From Alphaproteobacteria bacterium (lineage in GTDB: Bacteria > Pseudomonadota > Alphaproteobacteria > JAUXUR01), in assembly GCA_030696155.1 (NCBI GenBank), contig JAUYSY010000128.1, forward strand, positions 1 through 62,455: a stretch of DNA of 62,455 bases, in the 5' to 3' direction. Shown here one piece after another: positions 1 through 10,475 of the stretch. Made by a program: the position numbers and the translations under genes. Numbering within the stretch: the stretch's first letter is position 1; every line of letters begins with the position of its first letter. The notes beneath the pieces were generated by a model. That model had not been told where the DNA came from. It made no database searches and saw nothing but the letters and a program-made list of their open reading frames with translations.

Positions 1-19
1 TTTATATGAATCAAATTGA

Positions 20-3000
20 ACTGATGCAGTTTTAAATTTTGACTATAACCAATCGCATAAAAATCTTAGTTTGTTAACGCATGTATTCGATAAAGGAAAC
101 GGATTTTTAGCCCAAAAACTTAAAATGTCTTTGCCCACAAATATAGCTTTTAGTGGCTCAGGTCCTATTGATCATTGGAAAGGTCAATTGACAGCGAATT
201 TAGGCGAACAAAATGTTTTTCTAGGCGATATTTCGCTTATACCTGAGGCCAAGCATTTAAAGGCGTCTGTTAATTTAAAATCTAATTTTTACGGTGAATT
301 AAAGCCTTTTTTTGCAAAGATACTTGAACAAGAATGTGCAACAAATGCAAATTTTGATATAGATTTCAATTCAATAAAACTAAAAGATGCACATATTCAA
401 TCACCTGTTTTTGATTTTTCTTTTGTGGGCAATGCCGATATTTTACCGTCATCACTTATGGGCGATGGTAAAGTTAATCTAACTTTTTTAAAACCTTATG
501 CGTTTTTTTCACTTAATGGTGCACCCTATCCTACAAAAACTACAAGTACTGCAGATTGTACCTTTAAGGGCAATTGGCAAAATTTGGATGTTAATATTGA
601 TGGTGAAGTGAAATCGGATCCTTTAACTTTTCCTGGATTTGGATTGGTCAAAGATATAGCGTTGGGTCTTCAAACAGAATTACATTTAAAAGATTTTTTA
701 ACTGAAAATCTAGAAATTGAAATTGATACAGATTTAGATTTTTTAGGGTTTAATACACAAAACAAAAGTTTTATTGATCCACAAAAATTAGTGCTCAAAA
801 TGGAAGCTTTGTATAAAGAGCAAAACGAAAAATTTGAAATTTCCAATCTTAATATCCAAGGTGATCATCTTGTTCTTCATGGCGCGATAGATTTTGAGAA
901 AGAAGACATAACGTCTTGTTCGATTGATATTCAACATCAAGATCTATCCCGATTTGAATCCTTGATGGGGCCTGTCCAAGGAACATTTAATGCGACAATT
1001 TCGAAAGAAAAAGAATCGCCTCATTTCCATATGATTACTCAAAGCAATGATATGGTGATAAAAAATTACAAATTACCTGAAATAATGAGTGAATTAAATG
1101 TAAGTCTTGATTCGCAAAAAACAAAAGGTGATTTTTTTGTCAATGTAGGAATTGAAAAACCACTCAATATTTCAAGTCAATTTGATTATGCTAAAGATAT
1201 TTTAAAACTTCAAAATCTATCTTTAGGTGGTGTTGAATCAAAACTTTTAGGACAATTATCCTGGGATATAGTCAAAAATAATCTACAAGGATTTATTAAA
1301 GGTAATTTAAAAGAAATTGATTTTTTAGAGCCCTTCTTACATGTTGAATCACTTGTTGGCAATATCGATTGTGATTTTAAGTTTGACACAGATAAAAAAG
1401 GAAATGCGCAGGCTCAGGGCTTGGTAAAATTAAAAAATGTGCATGCGTCCGTTGATACAATTTTTGAAATAGGTCATGGTCTTGTGCGATTGGATTTAAA
1501 TGATTTTTTCAAAAAACCACAAGGTAAACTAAATATCAGTCTTTTGGATTGTCGCGCACATGATGTTGATCTTTCTCAAGCACGCCTTCAATTAGAAGGA
1601 GATTTTGATGGTGCACATCTTACGTCAAAATTTAAAGGTGCAAAACCGTTTCCTTATGAACTTGATTTGATTGGGCATTATGACAAAAAACAAGATGGTT
1701 TCTTATTTCAACTCAGCAAATTTGAAGGCAATCTTAATAAAAAAAATTATGCTTTAACAAAACCATTAATATTAACGCAACACAAAAATAATTTTTCGTT
1801 CCCACAAACAAGTTTTCGCATTGGAAAAGGTGTTTTAGCAGGATTCTTAAATATAAATTTTGCAGATAGCATACAAGAAAATTCAAAAATTCAATTTTCT
1901 TGGCGTGATCTTCCCGCAGATTTAATTGCATTGATTACCACTTCAATACCACTTCAAGGTGGTATACATGGCCATTTGATGCTTGAAAAAAAGCAAAAAG
2001 AAATTCTTGGACATTTTGATATAGAATCAGATCAATTGCTCTTTGATTTAGGTGAAGATTTTGCCCCTGTTTTTTATACAAAATTATCCGGAAAAATAAA
2101 TGATAATACACTGCTTCTTGAGGGTAGTCTTAAAGAAGAAAAACTTAAAGATTCTGATTTTACGCTTAAAGGCAAAATTCCCCTTTTGTTTCATGAATCA
2201 TTTTTACCTATGTTTGATGAAAAATTGCCGATTAATATTGATTGCGCTGGGAAATTAGATTTAGCTTATTTGTCGCCTTTTTTACCGACTTATGAAGATA
2301 TTTTAGAAGGAACAATTCAAGGTTCTTTAAAACTTGCCGGATTGATATCTGATCCAAATGCAACGGGTAAAATTTCGCTTCTAAAAGGATATTACGAAAA
2401 TGCTCAATTTGGTACCATTCTTGATGATATTCGTTGTGACATTGTGGCTAAAAATAGCGAGTTACTTTTAGATAATTTAAGTGCCATCGATCAAAAAAAA
2501 GGAGAAATGAAAGGGAAAGGCAAAATAAGCCTTAAGGATAGTTTCCCTTATAATTTTAATGTCGTTTTTAATGATTATCAAATTGTGAATAATGATGATG
2601 CCGATGTGAAAGCCTTTGCAAATCTAGTTTTTTCTGGTCAAAAAAATCAAAAAAGTAATTTATCAGGCAATGTAGATATCAATCGCGCTAAAATAAAAAT
2701 CCCTGAAAAAATACATCAAGGTGTGGATGATTTTTTTGAAGAAGATGATTACTGTGCTGAAAACCAATCACATAATGCTTCAATGTTGAATCTTGATCTG
2801 AAAGTTGATTTAAAAAACCCCTTAATTTTATCTGGTTTCGGACTTGAAAGTGAGTGGTTGGGCGCTTGTCGTGTTAATGGTGATGTTTTCAAACCTAGGA
2901 TTAAAGGAGCGCTTAAAGTACAAAAAGGAGATTTTTCCTTATTTGGTACGAAGTTTGCCCTTACAAAAGGCAATGTTTATTTTGACGGAAGTGATAAATT

Positions 3001-3505
3001 GATGCCAGATCTTTATATTTTAACTGAATCAAAATCATCAGATTTAATTGCAAAACTTAATATTACAGGATCCGTTGATGCGCCTAAAATTGAACTCACA
3101 TCTTCGCCTGAATTACCACAAGAAGAAATTGTTTCGCGGCTTCTTTTTAAACATGGAACGGCAAATCTAAACCCTATGCAGGCATTAAAATTAGGAACGA
3201 TGTTAAATAAAATAAATGGTAAAAAATTACCTTTATTTGAACAATTTGAAAAAATTCAAAATATTTTAGGATTAGATACTTTTGAATTGGATACAAGTGA
3301 TGAAGATGGTAAGGGACCAAGTCCAATCCTCAAAGCCGGAAGCAAAATAACAGATAAAATTAAAGTGTCCGTTGAAGAAGATCTTAAAAACAGAAAAACC
3401 CATGGCAAATTACAAGTTGAACTCACGCCTCATATTAATCTTGAAACAGGCGTGAGTAATGATTTGCAAGGGAATGTTGGGGTCTTTGGCAAATGGGATT
3501 ATTGA
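20..3505 (+). CDS. tamB: TamB-family translocation and assembly module protein (5' end missing)
   Basis: Large beta-rich protein with the C-terminal TamB domain (DUF490). TamB is an inner-membrane-anchored periplasmic protein that works with outer-membrane TamA and is thought to move lipids or outer-membrane proteins across the periplasm. About 1160 codons are open here against 1200-1500 in most family members, so the N-terminal membrane anchor is missing. The C-terminal end shows the family pattern: a repetitive amphipathic beta stretch, then a conserved end running from 'SRLLFKHG' through 'GVSNDLQGNVGVFGKWDY' (positions about 3136-3502). In frame, a TGA lies at 17-19. The preceding bases look coding in another frame, so either one base is lost near 18-20 or the gene is broken. 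A TTG at 71 is the first possible start codon after the TGA that keeps a long frame, but protein-like sequence continues upstream of it. Identification of the family is firm; intactness is not. Confidence 0.8.
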   Translation, partial: TDAVLNFDYNQSHKNLSLLTHVFDKGNGFLAQKLKMSLPTNIAFSGSGPIDHWKGQLTANLGEQNVFLGDISLIPEAKHLKASVNLKSNFYGELKPFFAKILEQECATNANFDIDFNSIKLKDAHIQSPVFDFSFVGNADILPSSLMGDGKVNLTFLKPYAFFSLNGAPYPTKTTSTADCTFKGNWQNLDVNIDGEVKSDPLTFPGFGLVKDIALGLQTELHLKDFLTENLEIEIDTDLDFLGFNTQNKSFIDPQKLVLKMEALYKEQNEKFEISNLNIQGDHLVLHGAIDFEKEDITSCSIDIQHQDLSRFESLMGPVQGTFNATISKEKESPHFHMITQSNDMVIKNYKLPEIMSELNVSLDSQKTKGDFFVNVGIEKPLNISSQFDYAKDILKLQNLSLGGVESKLLGQLSWDIVKNNLQGFIKGNLKEIDFLEPFLHVESLVGNIDCDFKFDTDKKGNAQAQGLVKLKNVHASVDTIFEIGHGLVRLDLNDFFKKPQGKLNISLLDCRAHDVDLSQARLQLEGDFDGAHLTSKFKGAKPFPYELDLIGHYDKKQDGFLFQLSKFEGNLNKKNYALTKPLILTQHKNNFSFPQTSFRIGKGVLAGFLNINFADSIQENSKIQFSWRDLPADLIALITTSIPLQGGIHGHLMLEKKQKEILGHFDIESDQLLFDLGEDFAPVFYTKLSGKINDNTLLLEGSLKEEKLKDSDFTLKGKIPLLFHESFLPMFDEKLPINIDCAGKLDLAYLSPFLPTYEDILEGTIQGSLKLAGLISDPNATGKISLLKGYYENAQFGTILDDIRCDIVAKNSELLLDNLSAIDQKKGEMKGKGKISLKDSFPYNFNVVFNDYQIVNNDDADVKAFANLVFSGQKNQKSNLSGNVDINRAKIKIPEKIHQGVDDFFEEDDYCAENQSHNASMLNLDLKVDLKNPLILSGFGLESEWLGACRVNGDVFKPRIKGALKVQKGDFSLFGTKFALTKGNVYFDGSDKLMPDLYILTESKSSDLIAKLNITGSVDAPKIELTSSPELPQEEIVSRLLFKHGTANLNPMQALKLGTMLNKINGKKLPLFEQFEKIQNILGLDTFELDTSDEDGKGPSPILKAGSKITDKIKVSVEEDLKNRKTHGKLQVELTPHINLETGVSNDLQGNVGVFGKWDY

Positions 3506-3697
3506 TTAACCAATAAAATTCTTTAGAAACTTGCTGATACGAGGTGTAAGACAGGAGATTTGGGAAGAAGCTGGAGAGTATTTTCATCAATCTTTTGTAG
3601 TATTTTCTAAAGAATTCTAATATTGTTTCCCTGAGCCAAAGCCCAGGGTTCAAAAAAACATATGATTATTGATCATATCATTTGAATTTAAACGATT
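3506..3697. repeat. Intergenic palindrome with 13-bp inverted repeats, plus a hairpin
   Basis: Between the convergent tamB and the large exported protein gene, a perfect 13-bp inverted repeat (AATTCTTTAGAAA at 3517-3529, TTTCTAAAGAATT at 3604-3616) brackets about 75 bases of different composition. A second hairpin (CCCTG...CAGGG) lies at about 3629-3648. It has no good T-run on either side, so it is only a weak terminator candidate. No gene is visible. Confidence 0.5.
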
Positions 3698-6600
3698 TTA
3701 TTCTACGTTCATTAGATCATGACCATTTTCATCGCATTCAACTAAAATACCCATTTTTGTTAAAAACAATGCTAATGCAAGTTCTGTTGCTGTATTATTT
3801 TGATGTCCAATAATATACGAATCTATCTCTATATTATCAACATCAAATCCCTTATCTTTAAGCATTTCTTTTGCTGAATCAGCCAATAACACCCAAATGA
3901 TGTTGGTGCCATTGACAGGTTCTTCAACATTCCATTTTTTTTCTCTCAACAAGTCATTAAAATGACTAATAATTTGTTTTGGCGTAAAATGTTGATGGAA
4001 TATATCTAAAAGCTCTTGCAAAGAATTAGATAATGGTCTTTTAAGATAAATATCTAATTTTGGTTTTTCATTTTCAGGTCGAAGACCAATGGCAGCGCCA
4101 AGAAAACCTTCAATCTGACCCATTTCATGAGATAAAATCGCATAATTTTGACCTGGAAATAATTCCTCACCTATTTTATAAAGTATTTGACGTTTCAATT
4201 TATTTATTTCTTTAGTGCTTTCACCTGTTAGACTTTTCCAACTTAAAGAAATATCTTTATCAATACGTGTGTTTGCATAAGTTGTATCGACAGCTTCTAA
4301 AAGATTTCCGCCTTCAGAAAGCATCATCAAATTTAAAAGCCCAACAACCCATTTATTAGATATAAAACCTTTTATAAGTTCACGTAATTTGTCGCCTGTT
4401 TCAGATGTAAGATCTTTTAAAATTCGTGTAAACTCATTTGAAACAACAAAACCATGAAGTTGAGTTTTAATCGAGTCAAAATCACCACGCCCTTCTACAT
4501 CGCGCGGTTCTAAAAGATTTACTAAGTTTTCAATCATTTCATCCGATATATTTACATAAATATCAGCAGGTAAAGCTATTTCGTTTATTTCACAAAATCG
4601 GTGAAGATTTTCAGAAAAATTATCGGCGTCTGAAAGCATTGTGATAATATCCATAGCACGAATTAACATAGGCGCTAATATTTTGGCATCATTTGGATTG
4701 TTCTCAATGATTTTTTCTTCATCTTGTACAATAGAACCCAACAATCCTTTTAACAAAATAGAATCATTGTTATTGCCTCTTAAATGTTTACCAAAAACAT
4801 GATCAGAACTTATCATAGTTAATATTAAGCTAGATAATTCTGTTTTATCTTTTTTATATCTTTCTAATAAATACTTATCTGTAATAAGGTTTAATGTTAA
4901 AAGACGCGCATACCAATTTGTTACATTATTAAGTGTTGCTGAAAACAAAGGTTTAGATTCAACTTCATAATTTATCCATATAGCTTCATTCATACCTTGC
5001 CTGCAGCTATGTAATTCTTTCAATAAATTACACATACTTTTTTTTCCAGCTTCACCCATCGATCTAAATTTTTTGACCATGGCCTGAAGCTTCAAAGCTT
5101 CTTGAGAAAAAGGTTCTGCAAAATATTTTATAAAATCATCCCGCCTAGATGTCCCTATCACGCCTTCATCTGTACAATTCTCGAGCAAAAATTCTACATC
5201 TTCAATATCTGCTATACGCTCTTGAGCGATAGGCATATAATTGAACAAATTGTGATTTACTTTATAATAAAGCGTTCTAACAGGTTCAGTTTTTACCTCT
5301 TCAACACTTTCTGGCGTCAAGCACACCTCAAAAAGAGTAGGATTATGCATAAAAGGTTTATTTAACTCTTGGATCATTTTAGCATAATATGCAATTGCAC
5401 AATTGTTAGAATTATTATCATCTTCTTGCGCATAAAGAAGAAGTAATTCTTGAATAAGGGAATTGCTTTCGCCTAATGTTTGAACAAGAGCACTAAGTAT
5501 TGTTGACTTATCCCTCTTCTTCAATTCTCTCCAAACATTAAGCATGATAGAGTTATATTCCTCTTTGAATGAATCTCCAAAGAAAGAGTAAGACATCATA
5601 TTAAGAATAAAATGATTAGGGTGTTCTGAAGTTAGTCTTTTATAATTATCTAAAAGATAGCTTCTGCTGATTTCAAGGTTATTTAAATCCTCAAAGAAAA
5701 TCTTTGAAATTAAAGTGCAGCAAGCATGGCATTCAACTTCTGGAAAATGTAGAATAGTGTCTATTAAATTTTCACGATATTGACTGCGGTATTTGCTTTT
5801 TTGCAACAAAAAATTTATAGCATTTAGTTGCAAAAAATCATATTTTGAAGTTGTTGCTATAAAGTATATTGCGTTAATAGCAACTTTCTCCGTTAATGGA
5901 TCATTCAATAAAACATGCTCTACTTGTAAAGACGATTCCTTTTTTGCAAGAAGTAATATTCGAATCAGCGCATGCAACAACATATTTTTCAGTGTAGGGT
6001 TGCTTTGCATTTGATCGCAAGATAAATTATTCCATAAAAATATTATTGCTTCTATTGCTTCTGCTGAAAAATTATAACAATGTTTCATAAAATATTCTAA
6101 AGCTTCAGGGTGTTGCGTAATTTTAATAAAATTATCAATTAAAAGTTGTGGAAATTGTATACGATATTCTGAATTATCCCATAAAATATCCATCATAAGA
6201 TCCAAAGAATCTTTATAATAATTTGTATTATCAAGAACAATATTAACAAGTTCAGCTATTGATTGAAAATTTTCCCTTCGATAATCTAAGTCTTTACATA
6301 AAAATGCGCAGGCATTAAATTGAGCTTCATAATCGCACATATCATTTTTATTATTTTTGGCAATACCCACTAAAATATCAATCAAGATTTGTCGATATTC
6401 ATGCTGACATTCTTGATCTTCCCACAAAGTATTTACTGCTTCTAAGCGCGTTTCTGCATCTTTTAAGTGTTGAGCGATATGCAAAAGTGCCTGAACAAAA
6501 AGCTGTTTTTCAATCAAAGGATCATCAATTAAAACATCCAAATCTAATAAAATTTCAGCTAATTTTTGATGTGTTTCAGTTTGAATTACTTTTTTAGCAA

Positions 6601-7597
6601 TATCCAAACAAACTTGAATAATTATTTTTTTTTCGATTGTTTTATCATTTAATACATCCAATCCGGCTAAACATATTTCCTCATCCTTTGACATCCCAAT
6701 AACGTGCATCAAAGCGTTTGAACCAAATTTATGTTTTGTACGTGAATCATGCCATAAAAACTCCGCCGCTTTTAAACTATCTTCTCCACATTCTTCATTT
6801 TTAGCTACATCAACAAGAGCTTGAACCGCAGCATCATAATATTCATAATATTCAGTATCGTTTACCTCATCATTAAACAATGTTGACGCGGCATATAAAA
6901 GTAAAGAGCAATCTTCAGCATTTTGAGCAATCTGCAGATATGCTTCACGTGCAAATTTTTTTGTTGCTTTATTTTTCCATAAAACATCAATTAGTTCCAA
7001 TGGTACGCTGATATTCTTCTCCGTGATAATATCAACATTTTCAATAGTCCGTGCTATAGAATTATAAGCTAGAAGTCCAAATACTTTACTTTCCCTATCA
7101 TTCCATAAATTTTTAGCAGCTTCTAAACGTGTTTCAACATCTTCTACATTGTTTGATAAATGTAATTGAAGACCGAATGTAGGTGCTTCTGAAAAACTCC
7201 AATGTTCTGGATTATTCCACTGTTTTTGGTTATTGAATAAAAATTTAGCTGCTTCAAAACGCGCTTCAACATTTTCTGAATATCTAGCGATATGTATATA
7301 GGCCTGAAGACCAAACTTCCTTGTTTCTTGATTGGTCCATAAAAGTTCTGCGGCACTTAAACTTAAAATATGATCATTAGCATTTTTTGCAATATACAAA
7401 CGCCATTCTATATCACTATAATTATGGCGCATTCGTTTGGCATCATGTTCTTCGTTACTAGGTTCTTCAAGTGATCTTTTTAGCGATTTCTTAATTGTTT
7501 CCTCATTAGTTTCAATACCCGACTCATTTCCAACTGAAAATGCTACTGAAGAACTCAAAAAAAAAGCACAAACATTTAATAATAAGTATTTTTTCAT
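3698..7597 (-). CDS. Exported giant alpha-helical-repeat protein, unknown family
   Basis: 1299 residues from the ATG at 7597. That start has AGGA about 8 bases upstream and opens a clear Sec signal peptide (residues 1-21, ending AFS); the longer frame adds an unlikely N-terminal extension. After the signal peptide comes an acidic stretch with a bipartite basic motif (K40-R41, then K54-R55-M56-R57). Residues from about 60 to 560 are tandem repeats of 36-40 residues built on the pattern 'EAAxxLWxDxExxxFGLxAYxxIAxxxEN', at least nine copies, each likely a helical hairpin like HEAT or ARM units. The C-terminal half is helical without obvious repeats and ends in a mixed domain. I do not recognise the family. 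Exported helical-repeat proteins in host-associated bacteria often bind host proteins; that role is an inference. The gene is monocistronic and convergent with tamB. Confidence 0.8.
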   Translation of the reverse strand: MKKYLLLNVCAFFLSSSVAFSVGNESGIETNEETIKKSLKRSLEEPSNEEHDAKRMRHNYSDIEWRLYIAKNANDHILSLSAAELLWTNQETRKFGLQAYIHIARYSENVEARFEAAKFLFNNQKQWNNPEHWSFSEAPTFGLQLHLSNNVEDVETRLEAAKNLWNDRESKVFGLLAYNSIARTIENVDIITEKNISVPLELIDVLWKNKATKKFAREAYLQIAQNAEDCSLLLYAASTLFNDEVNDTEYYEYYDAAVQALVDVAKNEECGEDSLKAAEFLWHDSRTKHKFGSNALMHVIGMSKDEEICLAGLDVLNDKTIEKKIIIQVCLDIAKKVIQTETHQKLAEILLDLDVLIDDPLIEKQLFVQALLHIAQHLKDAETRLEAVNTLWEDQECQHEYRQILIDILVGIAKNNKNDMCDYEAQFNACAFLCKDLDYRRENFQSIAELVNIVLDNTNYYKDSLDLMMDILWDNSEYRIQFPQLLIDNFIKITQHPEALEYFMKHCYNFSAEAIEAIIFLWNNLSCDQMQSNPTLKNMLLHALIRILLLAKKESSLQVEHVLLNDPLTEKVAINAIYFIATTSKYDFLQLNAINFLLQKSKYRSQYRENLIDTILHFPEVECHACCTLISKIFFEDLNNLEISRSYLLDNYKRLTSEHPNHFILNMMSYSFFGDSFKEEYNSIMLNVWRELKKRDKSTILSALVQTLGESNSLIQELLLLYAQEDDNNSNNCAIAYYAKMIQELNKPFMHNPTLFEVCLTPESVEEVKTEPVRTLYYKVNHNLFNYMPIAQERIADIEDVEFLLENCTDEGVIGTSRRDDFIKYFAEPFSQEALKLQAMVKKFRSMGEAGKKSMCNLLKELHSCRQGMNEAIWINYEVESKPLFSATLNNVTNWYARLLTLNLITDKYLLERYKKDKTELSSLILTMISSDHVFGKHLRGNNNDSILLKGLLGSIVQDEEKIIENNPNDAKILAPMLIRAMDIITMLSDADNFSENLHRFCEINEIALPADIYVNISDEMIENLVNLLEPRDVEGRGDFDSIKTQLHGFVVSNEFTRILKDLTSETGDKLRELIKGFISNKWVVGLLNLMMLSEGGNLLEAVDTTYANTRIDKDISLSWKSLTGESTKEINKLKRQILYKIGEELFPGQNYAILSHEMGQIEGFLGAAIGLRPENEKPKLDIYLKRPLSNSLQELLDIFHQHFTPKQIISHFNDLLREKKWNVEEPVNGTNIIWVLLADSAKEMLKDKGFDVDNIEIDSYIIGHQNNTATELALALFLTKMGILVECDENGHDLMNVE

Positions 7598-8150
7598 TTT
7601 TTTCCTATAGATGTTATTAGATTTTAGACTTAAATAACAATGATAAAATCTTAAAATCTGTTTAGTTTGAATTAATATTATATTGTTTATTTTGAGGTAA
7701 TGTATCATATTCTAGAAAATTATACAATATAAAAAATTTATATTTAACTATTATTATATTAAAAAAACCATTTATTTGAAATATATGCACAAAAATATTT
7801 ATAACGCGAACTCGATTATTCATTCTTCAGGAAACCTAACGTTTCCGTCGTTGTGATGAGCTCCGAATTAAATGGAACGAAGAAGCGATCCAGAAAATAC
7901 CCTTTCAAAGGCTATTAATGTTGATTTTAGAACTGAATTGTTTTGCTGCTTTGCAGCTTGAAACTATGAACCTATTGATTTTTAATAATTCTAATTCCGA
8001 ATACGCGTTTATAGTAAAAAATTTTTGAACTCAGATACGAAGTATACCTGAAATACATTTCTTTCTATGTAAGCATGCAGAATTTCTAAATCTTATTATC
8101 GTAATACCCTGTACAGCTTGAAATAGGAAGGATTGTCCTACTTAGAATAT
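7598..8150. other. 553-base gap with a degenerate dispersed repeat
   Basis: No gene seen. The first 200 bases are very AT-rich and hold the promoter region of the large exported protein gene. Around 7830-7893 lies a hairpin (GGAAAC...GTTTCC) running into a degenerate copy of the repeat type beginning CGTCATTGCGAG and ending in AAGCAATCCAG (here CGTCGTTGTGATGAGC ... AGAAGCGATCCAG). Similar sequence types occur at 17146 and 51928. The rest shows nothing I can name. Confidence 0.4.
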
Positions 8151-9383
8151 TTAGTCATTACGTACACGTGGGTCCAAATCATTCGACACTGGCGTTGTGT
8201 GGGTGTTTTGTACGATGACGTGGTGCTGTGCTTCCATAGGCAAAGGTGGACTTTGATTGCTACGCCAAAAAACAAAAAGCCCAAGGCCTGCAGCACTTGC
8301 AGCGCAATAATAAAAGAATCCAAGTCCGCCAAAAAGCATCATAAATAAAGACGTTAATAATGGACCTAAAATACACCCATACCCATAAACAAGCAAAAGC
8401 CCGCCCGTGACCGACACCATATCTTTTTGTTCCGCATAATCGCAAGCATGGCTCATGGCGACAGGATATAAAACAAACCCAAGTCCACCAATAACAAATA
8501 ATATAGCGTATAAAGCAACGATGCCACTATGTATCAACAAGAAAATAAGACCAGCAATAATTGCCATTGCGAAACTAAGCAACATAAGCATGGTGCGCTT
8601 ATTAAACTTATCAGCAAGCCAACCGAATGGATATTGCAGTGCCATACCACCTGCAATAGTTGTGGCCATTAAATAAGAAATTTGAATACGTTCTAATTCG
8701 AATTCTTCAAGGGCTTTAGGTAATAAACCATATAAAGCACTTAAAATCATGCCCGAAACAAAACAACCAAAAACACCAGATGGTGATATTTTGAATAATT
8801 TGCGTAAATTAATAACAGAATGCTCATTATAAACGGGCGATTTCTGGTGCGTCATCGAAATAGGGATAATTGATAATGACCCCAATACGGCAGCCAAAAT
8901 AAAAGGATATAAAGAAAGAGGTTCGCCAACATTAATAAGGAATTGTCCTAATGATTGGGCGCCATATAACGCAACCATATAAATCGCTAAAATGCGTGCA
9001 CGATTAAGCGGCGTGCTTTGGGCCAATAACCAACTTTCAATCACAATATACATGCCTGCTAAGCCAAAACCAGTTAGTAGACGCAAAGAAATCCAAAAAT
9101 AAGTATTTTGCCAAAAACAATGAAGAAGGGATGAAGCCGTAATAAGGGCTGCAAACACGGCATAAGCCCTGATATGACCAACACGAATGACGAAAGGCTC
9201 AATTTTGAAAGCGCCTATGGTCATGCCTAAATAATAAAATGATGATGCAAGACCTACAAGAAAATCAGAGCCCCCTAAATCATCAATACTAATGGCGATT
9301 AATGTCGAAAGAAGGCTTGTGCCCATAGCTAATGTGACAAGTGCTAAAAGCGGGGCAAAAAGAACGCGTAGATCATTGATCAT
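8151..9383 (-). CDS. MFS transporter, YcaD-like
   Basis: 410 residues with about 12 hydrophobic segments, the usual size for a major facilitator. The loop between helices 2 and 3 and the sequence 'LLTGFGLAGMYIVIESWLL' after it resemble the YcaD/UMF branch of MFS proteins. A second signature-like loop, 'YPFGWLADKFNKR', sits after helix 8. Substrate cannot be told from sequence. The ATG at 9383 has no strong ribosome binding site; the C-terminal 30 residues (after about 380) are hydrophilic and poorly conserved in kind. It stands alone, 75 bases downstream of a gene on the same strand, so it may be co-transcribed with the acidic exported protein at 9459-10475. Confidence 0.8.
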   Translation of the reverse strand: MINDLRVLFAPLLALVTLAMGTSLLSTLIAISIDDLGGSDFLVGLASSFYYLGMTIGAFKIEPFVIRVGHIRAYAVFAALITASSLLHCFWQNTYFWISLRLLTGFGLAGMYIVIESWLLAQSTPLNRARILAIYMVALYGAQSLGQFLINVGEPLSLYPFILAAVLGSLSIIPISMTHQKSPVYNEHSVINLRKLFKISPSGVFGCFVSGMILSALYGLLPKALEEFELERIQISYLMATTIAGGMALQYPFGWLADKFNKRTMLMLLSFAMAIIAGLIFLLIHSGIVALYAILFVIGGLGFVLYPVAMSHACDYAEQKDMVSVTGGLLLVYGYGCILGPLLTSLFMMLFGGLGFFYYCAASAAGLGLFVFWRSNQSPPLPMEAQHHVIVQNTHTTPVSNDLDPRVRND

Positions 9384-9458
9384 TTTTTACATCTTGTTAA
9401 TTTCGTTTGTCGCATTTATGACTTTGGTGTTTAAGTTATAGCTGTTCTATACGGACTA

Positions 9459-10475
9459 TCACTCATAATTTTTTTTCTCGGGCATTTTTTGTGAAATAGA
9501 AAGAGGTTCATCAAAATCACTTAAGTACATTACCTGCGATCTACGCAAAAAATCAACTGATTTTATTATCTGCAAAGATTGTTGTTTTACAGAATCATGC
9601 ATTTTTTCTAAATATTGCATGACGTTATCTTGATATAAATTTGCACTAGGAACCTGTCTTAATTGTTTAAGTTTAGTTTCGCGTTCATGCGAAATATGAT
9701 CTATATATTCTTCAAAAAGAACAGAAAGAGCGTCACTCGAATCATCATCTGTGCTTGAATCTGAAAGATCAAAATGTTGAGAAACTTTTATAAAAGCTAA
9801 TCTAGGGGGCGTATAAGAATCTTCATCTTCACTTGATGAATCATTTTCTGACTCTTCATCTTCAGGATGCTCATCTTCAATTTTTGACTCTTCTTCGCTT
9901 GAAGATACATAATTTATATTATTTTTTTCATTGGTTGTTGTTGGACGCAATGTCGATGTTAATGTGGAACGTTCAAGACGATGATTTTCTTCTGAATCTA
10001 TGTTTAAAATAATTTGATGCGAAAATTTTTTGCCGTTAAAAGAGGATGCAACCATAATTCTGATTGTTTCATACGTCCACTGAATTTCAATGGGCATTAT
10101 AAGAGAATTTTCTATTGATTTAAGTGAATTATGTAATGATGACAAACAATGAGGCGTTTCTAATATGTTATCGAACGAATATTCTTCAAGAAACATACAA
10201 TTCACAACATATTGAGTATCGATAGAATCAGGTAATAGAATTTCAATTTTAGGGTTAAAAACGATGTAATTTGTATTGAAAGAATATGCTGGTCCATTTA
10301 AATGACATATTTGTACAGTTGATTTACCAATGATCTTTAATAGCGATCTAAGAATAGAAGCAGGTTTTTTTTCATAATCTTTTAAATCAACAACAGCTGC
10401 CTTAGCATTTGTTAAGAAAATGATTGTAAACAAAATTAAAAATAAAGAATATATTGATTTTATTGCTTTTTTCAT
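9459..10475 (-). CDS. Exported acidic Ser/Glu-rich protein, unknown family
   Basis: 338 residues from the ATG at 10475, which has AAGGAG 6 bases upstream (a TTG one codon earlier is less likely). Residues 1-27 are a Sec signal peptide ending AKAA. Residues about 28-170 look like a compact mixed domain with Cys residues; residues about 190-255 are a low-complexity run of Ser, Glu and Asp; the C-terminus (about 255-320) is predicted helical. I do not recognise a family and would not assign a function. The acidic insert resembles those in the proteins at 38211 and 55760, which suggests a shared class of exported proteins rather than a shared fold. Confidence 0.7.
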   Translation of the reverse strand: MKKAIKSIYSLFLILFTIIFLTNAKAAVVDLKDYEKKPASILRSLLKIIGKSTVQICHLNGPAYSFNTNYIVFNPKIEILLPDSIDTQYVVNCMFLEEYSFDNILETPHCLSSLHNSLKSIENSLIMPIEIQWTYETIRIMVASSFNGKKFSHQIILNIDSEENHRLERSTLTSTLRPTTTNEKNNINYVSSSEEESKIEDEHPEDEESENDSSSEDEDSYTPPRLAFIKVSQHFDLSDSSTDDDSSDALSVLFEEYIDHISHERETKLKQLRQVPSANLYQDNVMQYLEKMHDSVKQQSLQIIKSVDFLRRSQVMYLSDFDEPLSISQKMPEKKNYE

